Assembly: GCA_946894095.1 (NCBI GenBank)
Contig: OX335651.1
Span: 6,656,501 to 6,720,500 of the forward strand
Length of the DNA stretch: 64,000 bases
Source of the DNA: Incurvaria masculella
Taxonomy: Eukaryota > Arthropoda > Insecta > Lepidoptera > Incurvariidae
Direction: 5' to 3'
Positions 1 to 10,939 of the stretch are shown one piece after another. A program made the translations under genes and the position numbers. Each line of letters begins with the position of its first letter. Position 1 is the first letter of the stretch. A model generated the notes under the pieces. That model made no database searches. It worked only from the letters and a program-made list of their open reading frames with translations, and was not told the DNA's origin.

Positions 1-746
1 GCATCTTTAGAGCATCGCCCCATTAGATTGAGCACTTTGATTCACACCGTAAAAGAGATTCGTCCAACGGCGGGTTAATCCATTTGTCAACGGTCGAAAA
101 CGTCCGACTCTCCCAATAGACTAGCGCTTCGTAAGCTCGATCCGCTGAAAATTCTATTTTCCCGGAAAATAAGATTACAGCTGAGAGCGATTGTAGAACT
201 GTAAACGGAAATATACCTGAGATTACTGTGGTCACTGTAGACATAGATAAATTATAGTAGGAAAGATTGCTAACGTCATACAAATGTTAAATAGGCATAA
301 TAAATTCAACAGATGGCGTTGCAATTCATATTTGTGAATACATTAAATACAAACCTTGTGGGGGCAAACATCGGCTGCCTTCAATGAAATATTTTACCTG
401 TAACGCAACATATTTCATTGGATCGCTCTCCGATCCACATTTTTCTTTAGTTTTAGTTTTAATTTAAATTTTACTGTTAGATGTTAGATTATTAATTTAA
501 ATTGTTATTGAAAGATTGATTTAAATTTTATTTCGTGATTTTGAATATCATTGATATATTTCTTTACAAAGACATTACTTGATTGATAGCTAAAATGTAT
601 CATTTTCATAATGTGAAATTAGGCTTAGTTAAATAACGGTGTTACTAGTTCTGGTAGTAGCGGGAGATGGTTACTATGACATTTGCAACCAGGCAAATGT
701 CATAGTAACAGCAAAAATATGAAGTATTTAGCCACTTTTGCACGTT

Positions 747-1102
747 GTTTTTTATGCGACCTGACATGGATGGGTAATTACCTCATAACTACCGTTATGA
801 TATTAGCCCAATACACCACATTCCCGAAGGAATTAGGTGCATGCCAGGACCTTCCCTTTATGGGCACGGCTACATTTAACTGGATGGAAAACACAGACAA
901 TTTTTCATTGCTGCTTCGACCATCTTTTCATCCAATGCGATGGTACGAACCTGGGTGGGCTTAAACCCTACCACCTAGTAGAGGAAGGGGAACTACAGTT
1001 TTACCATGGATTCCGAACCATGGAGCAGCTAGCATTCTTGACGAAAATGCACTTATCGAACTCGGAAAGAGAAAGACAGTGGTGCAAGTCGGTATTGAAC
1101 CA
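747..1102 (-). mobile_element. tRNA-derived SINE, head truncated
   Basis: Reading on the minus strand, the copy runs from the B-box region (ggttcaataccg, read near 1102-1091) to a T-run at 747-753 that is the A-tail. It shares nearly all its body with the plus-strand copy at 1201-1609, including the blocks around 'ttccatccagttcaatgtag' and 'ccatccatgtcaggtcgcat'. The tRNA-like 5' end is missing beyond 1102. Confidence 0.75.
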
Positions 1103-1200
1103 TTCAGCATTTTTTACCCTTCCCATCCCCAAGTTGTCTCTCTATGAAAGCACTTGTTTCGTATCTAAGCTATGTAGATTAACAGTAGCGGTAAGTGAGC

Positions 1201-1609
1201 GGCTCGTAGCCTAGTGGCGCGGGGACTGGCCTAGCGTACCAGAGGTCTGGGTTCAATACCGACTTGCACCACTGTCTTTCTCTTTCCGAGTTCGATAAGT
1301 GCATTTTCGTCAAGAATGCTAGCTGCTCCATGGTTCGGAATCCATGGTAAAACTGTAGTTCCCCTTCCTCTACTAAGTGGTTGGGTTTGAGCCCTCCCGG
1401 GTCGGTACCATCGCATTGGATGAAAAGATGGTCGTAGCGGCAATGTAAAATTGTCCGTGTTTTCCATCCAGTTCAATGTAGCCGTGCTCATAAAGAGAAG
1501 GTCCTGGCATGGCACCTAATTCCTTCGGGAATGTGGTGCATTGGGCTAATATCATAACGGTAGTTGTTGTGTAGTATTAACCATCCATGTCAGGTCGCAT
1601 AAAAAAAAA
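1201..1609 (+). mobile_element. tRNA-derived SINE, full-length
   Basis: Begins with a tRNA-like head: A-box-like TAGCCTAGTGG (from 1207) and B-box-like GGTTCAATACC (near 1251), the internal Pol III promoter. A ~330-bp body and an A-tail at 1601-1609 follow. The same body recurs more than fifteen times in the window. There is no open frame of its own; SINEs move with LINE machinery. Confidence 0.8.
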
Positions 1610-1652
1610 GTATAAAGAATACGCTTGTCATCTATAACGAAATTCAACCCAC

Positions 1653-1750
1653 CTTGTAAGTTTGCAAGTTATCGACTCTACAGAGCAGCGCCGCTTCTCT
1701 GCCGACTGGCACCGTGATGTTAGCGATTGCGTCCACGAAAGACGGCAAAT
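1653..1750 (-). CDS. DIP (Dpr-interacting protein) family, exon 3: N-terminal half of Ig domain 1
   Basis: On the minus strand, acceptor TTCCAG (ending 1751) precedes 98 nt, then donor AAG|GTGGGT (GT at 1652-1651). The phase-1 frame encodes LPSFVDAIANITVPVGREA followed by ALLCRVDNLQTYK. This matches the start of the first Ig domain of DIP/IgLON proteins: P-x-F, a strand with N-I-T-V, the VGREA turn, the first Ig cysteine (LLC) and the L-x-x-Y-K just before the usual V-A/G-W-L. The exon ends in phase 0 after YK, so the Trp-bearing strand and second cysteine must lie on the next exon, outside the window. DIPs are surface Ig proteins that bind Dpr partners and help neurons choose synaptic partners. 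Which DIP paralogue this is cannot be told from 32 residues; a lachesin-like member is the main alternative. Confidence 0.85.
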
Positions 1751-2099
1751 CTGGAATCACACAATATATATTAAATTATCTTATTAATTTAGCTCTATTT
1801 ATTGTTAAGGTTAAATCATCATACTAGTAAAAGGTCTATGTTCAGCTGTGACATGTCAAAAATGTTCGCAAAAATTCGATTTATTACATTGTTTAATTTC
1901 TTTTATTATTTCTGAACTTTTTCGTTCAAAATCACATGCATCAAATGGGACAAGCCTCACTGGATCGTGCAGCCATAGATCCACTACCACGCCACGCCAC
2001 CCACGACGAAATACGTTCGCCAAGTCAGTGTCTACGACCACTAACCCTCCAAAAGTTCGAGAACCCTCTGCAATTATGTTTGCAGGTGGCACGCTTACT

Positions 2100-2279
2100 A
2101 TGCCCGGCGGTAAATAATGGTACAACGGACGCTGGAAAGAGATAACCGGCTAGTTTCGGCTTTGTAGAGCGTCGTCGCTGTCACACGCTGTTACTCAGTG
2201 CCTGTGTGTGTACTACGTGCGACAGAAGTGAGGCTGTCTCTTTCCAACGTTCGATGTGTATTATTTTATGCCGGGTGCT
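2100..2279. mobile_element. Small MITE with ~36-bp imperfect inverted ends
   Basis: Left end GCCCGGCGGTAAATAAT (about 2101) through 'acgctggaaagagata' is mirrored by 'ctctttccaacgt' through 'attattttatgccgggtgc' at the right end (about 2240-2279). Clean target duplications were not resolved. Confidence 0.5.
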
Positions 2280-2321
2280 TTAAGTTGGATTACGCTTAGC
2301 GCTCCAGCATTAATTAACAGC

Positions 2322-2844
2322 ATCTTTAAAACGCTTACAGAGTTTCCTTCCAATCCGTACCAAAATCACGTTGACGCAAACTCTCCTACTTCCAATTTTA
2401 GATTATGCAGATGTGTGCTTTTTGGATTTAACTGAAGTTCTCCTTGATAAATTGGAACGTTTACAGAATCTCTGCATTCGCTACATATATGGTCTGCGTA
2501 AATACGACCATGTATCGCAGTACCGTCGTCAGCTTAAATGGCTACCCATTCGTTATCGAAGGAACTGTCACATACTCACTCTTCTTTTTGGGGTCTTAAA
2601 TAACCCTCACTCTCCTGAGTACCTTCGTTCCCGATTCTTGCACCTATCTTCACACGGTCTCCCTCTACGTTCTAGCGACGACAGTATCCTTGCGATTCCC
2701 CGCCATACAACTTGCTTCTTTTCCAACTCCTTCACTGTACATGCAGTACGTCTGTGGAACTCGTTGCCTTCCTCCGTCCGCTCTTGTCAAACTATCGGCT
2801 CTTTCAAGTCGAGAATCAAGGAGTTTTATTTAAATGAAATCTGA
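2322..2844 (+). pseudogene. CR1/Jockey-type LINE, C-terminal end of reverse transcriptase
   Basis: The open frame continues from about 2325 to the stop at 2844. It shows the thumb and C-terminal signature of non-LTR reverse transcriptases: LDYADVCFLD, DKLERLQNLCIRYIYG, KWLPIRYRR and the tail LWNSLPSSVRSCQTIGSFKS. The palm with the catalytic Y/FADD is absent, so this is a 5'-truncated copy. A ~400-bp 3' UTR and a short ATTC tandem tail at 3260-3283 follow. The minus-strand fragment at 21350-21990 belongs to the same family. Exact clade (CR1, Jockey or Daphne) is not settled. Confidence 0.8.
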
Positions 2845-3290
2845 ATATACTATTTTTATCGCTGTACATCTTTCTTTTTATTATCATCAAAGAAATAGGT
2901 ATATATTTTTGTTTTGTTTTAATTTGTTCCTAAATTGTGGATATACAATATATATTTTAGTATATTGTATTATATATATTAGTTTATTTTATTCAAAGTA
3001 TGCTTGTATTGTCATGTAAATTATGGTTTATGTATGTTTATACTGTATGTATATATTTTTATTTTATTTGCTTTATTATTTTCCTTTCAAATTGCTATTG
3101 TGTACCTACCTACAGATATTTTAGATTGTCTCTCCTCATCACCCCAAAGGTTGACTGGAAGAAATCACTCCTAGTGATAAGTCCGCCTTTGTGCAATTTT
3201 GTTGTTGTTTCGAATTGTTTTTGTAATTGTACTTGTTTTCTATTGCACAATAAAGAATTTATTCATTCATTCATTCATTCATTAATATCT
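2845..3290 (+). mobile_element. LINE 3' UTR with ATTC microsatellite tail
   Basis: AT-rich 3' UTR ending in 'aataaagaattt' and five or so ATTC units. Short tandem tails instead of poly(A) are typical of CR1-type LINEs. Confidence 0.6.
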
Positions 3291-3299
3291 CTTTCTTTT

Positions 3300-4422
3300 T
3301 AATCTAAAGCCATTAATATTTGCTACATGCGCGAACTTGACTATCTTAAGCTTGCCCTATTGCAACCTTTGTTTGAGTGGTATCATATTGAACTATGCAT
3401 AGATTAGCATACTTCTTATTTCATTATTTGAAGGAAATGTTTACTAAATTGATGATAATGCATGGTTGAAAATCTAAAGAGGATAATTTATACAGAATAA
3501 ATGATGAATAATGGATTCCAAGAAAATTAAAAAATCACTCGGCCGGAATTAATTGCCAAGGGATGACGCTTCCGCCTTGGAGCGTTATCCTGCAGGGATA
3601 ACCATTATTTTGTTTATTAAAGTTGAGTTTTTTTATTTGTGTCTTTAAAAACCTTCCGCGTAAGGCGCGTTTTACGTAAGCTGTTTACGAAATGATTCTT
3701 GAAAGTATTTTTATTGAGCTGTTAACAACCTGAACACAACAGCATTTTATACGCATTTATTAATTTGTAGTACATAACGATAGCTTTGTTCTCACTTAAA
3801 AAACATCTCAATGCTAAACTACCCCAATTAAAACTCTTAAATGAATACTCATTTCTGTTTATACTTATTATAATCTATTAATTTTTTTAAATATTTTTTT
3901 TACCATTTCAAAACGATTTATTTAAATAAATCGATTACTACAAGCATATATAGGCGATATAGTAAGCAGATCGAAAAGTGTTCTAATGATGAAACTACGT
4001 ATTGTTCATACCAGAAATTAGAATATGGGGTAATCGGAAAGAAAATATTTTCGGCATTTTTTTTATCGAAAATTAAAATATGACACAAAAGTCAGCTGAA
4101 TTATATTTACCAAGCGCAAATAAAGGTATGAATGGAGGCTGAAATATGAACTCGAACTTTCACACTCCGTTGAGTACAAAAAGTGGGAGCAAGCCTCCGC
4201 CCCGATCTTTTGCATACGGAGAGGTTGCCCGCATTCCGCCGCCTTACATCAAAAGTCGTAAGCGGAACCCACATAAGTAACAATGTGAAGTATACGCGAG
4301 CAAAGCAACCACTCTGAAAATCCTTTTAACTATAACGTACGCGTATACGTACAGGGTTTGAGACGATGTGTCGATGCCTCATATCATAGATTCAAAGCTT
4401 TTTTCACAAACCTTTTCATCTT
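3300..4422. other. No gene recognised
   Basis: AT-rich intron sequence with one short GC-richer patch (3536-3600) that can fold into small hairpins. No open frame with protein-like content. Confidence 0.5.
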
Positions 4423-4426
4423 TTAA

Positions 4427-4969
4427 GGCGGCCCAACCCGGCGGGACTAACTCATTCGCGGGCACGGTACAAAACCGTGCTGTCGCGCTCTGAGACCTTC
4501 TATGTTTCAAAGAAAAAGACAGGCTCCGTGATGAGGTAGATGCTTATTGTCCACAAAAAAGACAACGTGCATAGTGTAAGATTTGGTAAGATTTACGAAA
4601 ATTTTAATTACATAACGACTTATAGCTAAAAGTAAACCACGACCGCTGTAGTCCAAAATCTAACAGATACCAAATAGATTATAAATATTGATTAAATAAG
4701 CTATGTCTGATGACTAATCTTTTTTAAGATGTTGTTACATTATCATTGCGTAATCCACCTCCAAAGTTATTGTATAAAACGCGCGAAAAATTCGAACTTT
4801 CGGACCTTATAACTTAGAAACCAAAGACAATTTTACAATGCCAATGGTTATCAAACATCTAGTTCGATCAAATAAAGCTATTTTGAGCAAAATTTTGGAT
4901 CTCTGACAAGAAATATGGGCGTGATCTTCTTTCCCCTTTTGTATGGCGAGATGAGCGGGATGGGCCACC
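4427..4969. mobile_element. TTAA-flanked MITE, family 2, copy 1
   Basis: TTAA at 4423-4426 and 4970-4973 flank ends that are inverted copies of each other: GGCGGCCCAACCCGG on the left, GGGATGGGCCACC on the right. A second copy in opposite orientation lies at 10452-10935. TTAA targets are typical of piggyBac and Kolobok elements; the superfamily is not decided here. Confidence 0.7.
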
Positions 4970-5442
4970 TTAAGGCTCTATATGACGCTAACCTCTAACT
5001 TTTTAAGTTTATTTTTATTTTATATCAGCGTCGGTTAAGCATAAAGACTGGTAAAAAATCGTAATATCAAAGTTTAGACTATTATCTTGTGTATGACTGT
5101 AAAATGGTTTTATTAAGTTGCTTATATTCTTTAAAAAAATATGTTTGTAAACACCTATTTACAAGTTTTTACGTGGTTTTCAAACCGGCGCTTGGAAACT
5201 ATAAATGATTTCGGAAATTTTCTTTTTTGTGGTACACGATCACATCTTTATCTACTGAATAAGCGTGAAAAATATATTAATTCACTTAAGAAAGTAGACT
5301 TTACAGGTCAAAAACCTAAATTTTGCTTCGTCGCGCTCAATTTTTACGAGCATACAACAATGAACCCTAACGCAAACTCAATGCTTCCGGAGATCACCAA
5401 CATCGTTTGTTTGCTGAACGCTGGAGTCAGTTGGAGCCTTAA

Positions 5443-5773
5443 GAGGATAATGAGGTGATCATGTCCCATACAGTGGCTCGTACCTGATTCCTGAGTGAAA
5501 TTAAGAAATATTTTTCAGATAATTTACACATAAAATGATTCAACTGTGAGATACGTCTGTGCGTATCTGTTTTTTGATACATCAACTTATATCACTGATA
5601 TACGCCCCTAAACATGTGTACATCATGGATACACGTTAAGTTATCAAACAGACCAAAGCGTACAGACGTATCTCCGTTGATTTATTTAATGTGAAACATT
5701 TCACAATATCTTTAATTTTACCGCGGAATCAGACACGATCCATTATATGGAACTTGATCACCTCATTATCCTC
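5443..5773. mobile_element. TTAA-flanked palindromic MITE, family 1, copy 1
   Basis: Exact TTAA at 5439-5442 and 5774-5777. Termini GAGGATAATGAGGTGATC and its reverse complement, with arms that pair over much of the 331-bp element. A diverged second copy is at 55951-56295. No coding capacity. Confidence 0.8.
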
Positions 5774-5805
5774 TTAAGTGGTCGCTCATGAAAAATGATT
5801 TCGCA

Positions 5806-5870
5806 GCCCCCGTGAAAGTTGAAAAGCCCATGGACGTCGTCGGGCACCTCCTGTCATACGCCATCGAAAT
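5806..5870 (+). mobile_element. Short LINE 3' fragment (same family as 39400-39800)
   Basis: 'gtgaaagttgaaaagcccat' and 'gacgtcgtcgggc' match the sequence just past the LINE C-terminal coding end near 39770-39805 and 28455-28485. Confidence 0.4.
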
Positions 5871-7292
5871 CAACAAAATAAATCTATGTTTTCGCTGTGC
5901 GTTTATCTGCAACAGTTCCATAGAACTACTTTCGAGCAAATGGATTCTAACATAAAATAAATCTGCGACTTGTTTGCTTGTGACAGATGCGTATTAAGTT
6001 GGTAATTAAAAAAAAATTGGAGACAGCGTGTCTCGTAGTAGGCGCGCTAGTTGGCGTACCTCCTTTGTTTTCGGTGTGAGTTTTGTGGAGCAGCACGCTC
6101 TGCTTCTTATTTTCTTATCTTAAGCCATCAATTTCAATATTATAGTAATGTTTTAAATAAAAAAATATAGAATAATATAAAATATAATTATATAATAATA
6201 AAAATTAAAAGTAAATGTTTTTATGAAAGTTTACTAGCATCGGAACCTATTTATTTCTATTTTCAAATAAAATATTTACTGGAGCAATAAAAAAGCAATA
6301 AAAGTTTACGTTTTATCATTTATTGAAAGTAATGAATACATTTATTTTTGCTATTAGTTTCTAGTCAGGCTTTTAAGAAATCTATCCATTCATATAACTC
6401 ATTGGCAAATACAGCTAAGAATAACTGGCACAAAAATTCGCTGGAAATGTGTCATTTATTGATCCGTTTTTCATCTATTTCGGGCCGAAAAAAATCCTTT
6501 GGTCCTTGGATTTGTTACGATCCCCCAACAGCTTTCAGGCATTCAAAGCATATATTTCATATCTCTGTCTCCATATGTCGCTCGCATATTCCCCAGCTAC
6601 GCAGATATCGGATTTCGATGTATTGCTGAGCAACCGGAGGAGTCCTTTCACATCGATCGGCAACAGAAAGGAACAATAAGTCGCGGATAGGAACTTGTGC
6701 CGAGCCAGCACGCAGCGGCCAACTGCTAATGGAACACTTGTGAGAGCTGAATCGGATCGTATTTTACCGAACTGCGAAAATGTTTGGAAGGAAAAATTAA
6801 TCTTCTTTTTTTATGGGTTCCTTAAAAAAAGTGTCTTTAGGGACTTACTCAGTTATAAGGAAGTGGTCGGTTTTTCCACCACTAAAATTGATTTCGTTGT
6901 AAAACTAAAAATGATTTTTTCAGATCCGATAAATTTTTGAATGGAAGTTTCTGCGGCTACGGGGCGCGATCGGATACTGGATGGGTGCCTTTTTATTCGT
7001 TGAGCCTAGTTGCGGTTTATATCCCACGCCAAACTGTAGGTTTCCTTCCAAGCTTATTTCAAGTAAATGTAGTCAAAGAGGCAATTACCATAAATCCAGT
7101 ACAATGTTGATGCGCAAGCACTGAGTTTTTATGTGGTAAGTTGGGCTGGTATCATGCCACACCCACGGTAATAGCCATCCCAATAAAATTTTTTTTTCAC
7201 TTTTTCGAAAGGCGTTTTCCTTGGGAATAAAGAATGTCTTAGGCGTTAATGGGATATGTTTTTTATATGTTTACTAATCTAGTTTACTTTTC
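5871..7292. other. No gene recognised
   Basis: AT-rich sequence; open frames near 6348-6940 overlap in several phases and show no protein family features. Confidence 0.45.
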
Positions 7293-7556
7293 CTAGATAC
7301 CATGGAAAATTATCTTAATTACTTTGATGACAATTTCGCAAAAAAACACCAAGAAAGTTCAGGGGAGAAAGACAACAAGGTGATACATCCCGATGCTTCT
7401 ACTCTGGATGAGTACACATGCGTGAAATTGGCTTGTATCAAAGCAAAGGTTGCCCTGTTGCAGAGCACAATGGATCAAATGTTGAGCCCGCATATAATAT
7501 TTGGCCGAATTTATCACAAAAAGGTCGACTTTCATGTGCGCGGTGCGGGATCATAA
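7293..7556 (+). other. Unidentified plus-strand open segment, possible exon
   Basis: A good acceptor-like tract (acttttcctag, ending 7296) precedes an ATG at 7302 and an 84-codon open frame with mixed, protein-like composition: MENYLNYFDDNFAKKHQESS, then DASTLDEYTCVKLACIKAK. A donor-like AAG|GTGATA lies at 7377-7385. I do not recognise a family. It is antisense to the DIP-like gene inside intron 2, so it could be a decayed transposase piece, a nested gene or chance. Confidence 0.25.
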
Positions 7557-7738
7557 GCCTTTTCAGAGAATGCGTGAGAGTAAATTTTACGATCAGCGAA
7601 TTTCTGTGCGCGAATCGTAAAATAATCTGATTCGAACATACAGGGCGGCAACTTAGCAATAAAATTGTTCAGAAAACTTATTTGGGGCAGTTTCACCTGA
7701 AAACCAAAATTTTCTCGCATATGTATCCGTGTCATGTT

Positions 7739-7885
7739 CGTCCGTGTTTTCCATCAAGTTCAATGTAGCCGAGGCAAGGAAGGTTCTAGCATGGCACCTA
7801 GTTCCCATGTGGTGTGTTAGGCTAATATCTAACGTTCAGTTTGGTATTAGGCATCAATGTCCAGTTACATAAAAAAAGGTATAAA
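7739..7885 (+). mobile_element. SINE, 3' half only
   Basis: Shares the body block 'ttcaatgtagccg' to 'catcaatgtccagttacat' plus an A-run with the other SINE copies. Confidence 0.65.
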
Positions 7886-7962
7886 CATTCACTGAACACG
7901 TTCTTATGGAGAGCTGTAGACTCTTACTTATTAATTGACATACGAAGCTAAATTAAATATAC

Positions 7963-8136
7963 AAAAAAAACGGTCAAGTGCGAGTCGGCCTCGCACACGA
8001 AGGATTCCGTACCATCGTACAAGATTTAACTTATTTTTTTATTTTTAAATTTTACTATTTGTTGTTATAGCGGCAAAATAAATACATAATCTGTGAAAAT
8101 TTCAGCTGCAACTATTACGGTTCATGAGCCCGATAA
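7963..8136 (-). repeat. GGGTTCCGTAC repeat, partial
   Basis: Shows the family blocks 'cggtcaagtgcgagtcgg', 'ttccgtaccatcgtacaag', 'tgttgttatagcggcaaaat' and 'tcagctg', then breaks off after 'ggttcatgag'. Confidence 0.6.
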
Positions 8137-9220
8137 AATGTGGTTAAAAAACCTTCCCGTGCAACACAGCAACCCCTTGTGGTGTGTTGTATGCGCAGTC
8201 AGATCAGTGGTTTCGAAGCATATGGAGAATAAATTAGGAAGTTTCCGTACAAATTTTAAAATCAAATGAAATTAAAACATCATTTATTTGCTTTTTGTAC
8301 ACAAAATAATGGCAAAAAGGAACACTTGATATGGCCAAATACCAAATTTGAGGTACGGAACCCAAAGACACTAAAGTCAGATAGGCTGGCCGTTTGAATC
8401 TAGCAACAACGTTTTACAATCATCTGCAAAGGCTGGACCAATACTAATTCCGCCACCCACTAACTCAGTACCCGCGAAAGGTATTCTTGCTGATTAACTA
8501 CAAGCCTTGCAGTATATTCATGACGTAGTTATTTTTACAGGGCTCTTTCTAAAATTGTGGTGTCCTTGCTTTACAGTCGATTTTAAACATATCAAATTCG
8601 TTGAAAAGAGAGACGTAGTTCCTTGGTACGACAAACTATATTTTACTTTATATCGCTGTTTGAGAGTGGCATACGTGATATATTTGCCTCATAAATGTGG
8701 CTTAGCATGGGTTCTCTTTGCGGTGGAATTTTCTTGTCAGTAGACGTGAGCCTCGTATAGAGGGGGGAAATTAAGTAGATAGGGACAACATACAGTGTGC
8801 TTACATGTGTGAAAAATGCAGTACCAGTGCGCGTAGAAAAAGGTTCTGTATCTTGGTGGGCGACTCTCGCTTCAGGGTTCACCAAGGATAATCACAGACC
8901 CACTTCTCTTTACTACACCGCAGCGTGAGTCACTTGAATAGGGGTCTAAATGAGCTAGGTTCAAGACCGAATATACCAGATTGCTGAGACTTCGTTGGTC
9001 CCCCAAACGTTGGAGCGGGAAGAGACGACGGAGCGAGGAGAGATCTCGGGGTGCTTTGCATGTGAGCAGACTAAGCGACGCTGGACCTAGATAACATTTC
9101 GGGCAAGCCAGACCAACGCCATTAATATCTCGGACAGCTTGAACCAAACATTTCTTGGAGGGCAAAAACGATGCAATGAATTTCATATTGTACGGTCATG
9201 ATATATGAAAAATCTAATGT
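8137..9220. other. No gene recognised
   Basis: Mixed sequence. The minus-strand open frame at 8872-9186 is long for its context but shows no domain and has no partner elsewhere. Confidence 0.4.
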
Positions 9221-9224
9221 CAGT

Positions 9225-9350
9225 TCCAGCGAGCATGGCAGGACGGGAGTAGCAAGCGAAACCTTAAATACAATGGGGGCAACGCATGCGAGTGAGTTCG
9301 CTTACTAATTCGCTTACGAATGCGGATGACTCCATGGTTCGAAAGCCAAG
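9225..9350 (+). repeat. Fragment of the inverted-repeat element seen at 14155-14432
   Basis: Shares 'cagcgagcatg', 'acgggagtag' and the 'gttcgctta' blocks with the element near 14155-14270. Confidence 0.4.
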
Positions 9351-9412
9351 CAAAACTCTAGGTGGCGTTGTCTACATAATAGATAGTATAGGATTAAATC
9401 TGAAGATGTATG

Positions 9413-9785
9413 GATGGACTCGGTAGCTCACGCGACGCGATGCCGTTCGACAATTGGGGAGAGGCAACACTGGGCGCGGTCGGGTTCTAGATGTGTAATC
9501 TTTTCAACCGTTAATCGGTTCGGATGTGGTTCCTGTTGTATATATTCCTTATGTGTGGTATAGATGACTAGACGGTAAGGTAAAACCCCGCCCGGATCGG
9601 TACCTTGCGCGGAATATAAAATGCTCGAAGCGAAAATGAAAATGGTCCACGTTTTCCATCCAGCTCAGTATAGCCATGCGATATAAGGAAGGTCCTGGTA
9701 AGGCACCTTTTTCTACGTTGTATGTTAGGCTTATATAATTACAGTAGGTGTGTCATCAGCCATACATGTCCAGTTTCATAAAACG
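9413..9785 (+). mobile_element. SINE, diverged full-length copy
   Basis: Head 'cggtagctcacgcgacgcg', middle 'gatcggtaccttgcgcgg', then 'ttttccatccagctcagtat' and the 3' end 'catacatgtccagtttcata'. More diverged than most copies. Confidence 0.65.
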
Positions 9786-10447
9786 ATGCAAATAAACCTT
9801 TTCATTGGTCGTATCAGTGCACAGAACCCCTAGAAAGTATACCATCTACAAAGCTGAATATTTATTTCGAAACTTACGACGCTATCGTGATATATCCATT
9901 CCCAGAAGTAACATCATGTCGCTAAGAAGGTGTAAAGATTTCCCCCAGAGCATTTAACCGCGCCCTACTCGTCTCGCGAAGTCTCGAGCGCGCAAAGTAC
10001 GACGAAAATGTTCGTGAAATGTGTGCGAAGTCTGGCAAAACGACGGACGATAAAATTCTGAAATTGCCATTTGAGGCGTGATCGGCCAGGATTGTTCGCG
10101 CGACCAGCATGAATTGTGAGAACAGGAGTGGATAAAAGTCGATAAGCCTAATGTATTTAGTATCACCATCGATAGAGCGATGCGGAAATTACATGGCCCC
10201 ACTGTGATTTGGCTCCTATAGCTCAGAGAATTTTGTTACGAAACCGTGCGTCACATATTGTACGTTTGGAGGTGTCCTACATTCCCTATCCGCCACACAT
10301 ATCTAGGAGTCGATACCTTAAAAATAACATCACTTTCTTTGCTCTATAAAAGCATAGATAGGGTTGTAGTTTGTCTGAGTTCGCAAGCAAATAAAAATGA
10401 CTAAACAGTTAGGGTCTACCACCAAATACTGATTTGCTTAATCCTCA
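9786..10447. other. No gene recognised
   Basis: Two overlapping minus-strand open frames near 9922-10202 are in a GC-richer patch but show no family features. Confidence 0.4.
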
Positions 10448-10451
10448 CATT

Positions 10452-10935
10452 AGGGTGGCCCAACCCGCTCAACTCCCCATACAAACGGGGAAAGAAGATC
10501 ACGCCCATACTTTTTATCAGAGGTCCCAAATTTTGCTCAAAAGGGCTTTATTTGGTCGAACTAGATGTCTGATGACCGTTCGCATTTTAAAATTGTGTTT
10601 GGTTAGAAAGGGTTATAAGGTCCGAAAGTTCGAATTTTTCCCGCGTTTTATACAATATCTTTGGTGGTTTATTACGCAATGATAAAGTAAGAACATCTTA
10701 AAAAGATTAGTCATCAGACATAGCTTATTTAATCAAGATTTATAATCTATTTGGTTTTTGTTAGATTTTTGACTACAGCGGTCATTCTTTTAGCTATAAG
10801 TCGTTTTGAAATCAAAATTTTCGTAAATCTTACCAAATCATACACTATGCACATTGTCTTTTTTGTGGACATGTTGCATCAGCGCGGTTTTGTACAGTGC
10901 CCGCGAATGAATTAGTCCCGCCGGGTTGAGCCACC
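10452..10935. mobile_element. TTAA-flanked MITE, family 2, copy 2 (inverted)
   Basis: Inverted relative of 4427-4969. Ends GGTGGCCCAACCCGC and GGGTTGAGCCACC; the right TTAA is intact (10936-10939), the left has decayed to TTAG. Internal blocks such as 'agattagtcatcagacatag' match the reverse complement of copy 1. Confidence 0.65.
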
Positions 10936-10939
10936 TTAA

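Larger units (their letters stand above)
1..1652 (-). other. Start of intron 3 of the DIP-like gene
   Basis: Everything below the donor at 1652 would be intron. Bases 1-700 show nothing I recognise beyond AT-rich sequence; the minus-strand open frame at 23-283 has no Ig features and no convincing splice sites. Two SINEs fill 747-1609. Confidence 0.6.

Noticed and set aside
23..283. Next Ig exon of the DIP-like gene
   Set aside because: The frame lacks the expected V-A/G-W strand, the D-x-G-x-Y-x-C motif and an acceptor in the right phase.
1201..1265. Stand-alone tRNA gene
   Set aside because: A- and B-box-like sequences are there, but the acceptor stem does not pair and a SINE body follows; the same holds for 47476, 49290 and 52451.
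8872..9186. 104-codon minus-strand frame as a gene
   Set aside because: No domain, no splice context and no partner sequence.
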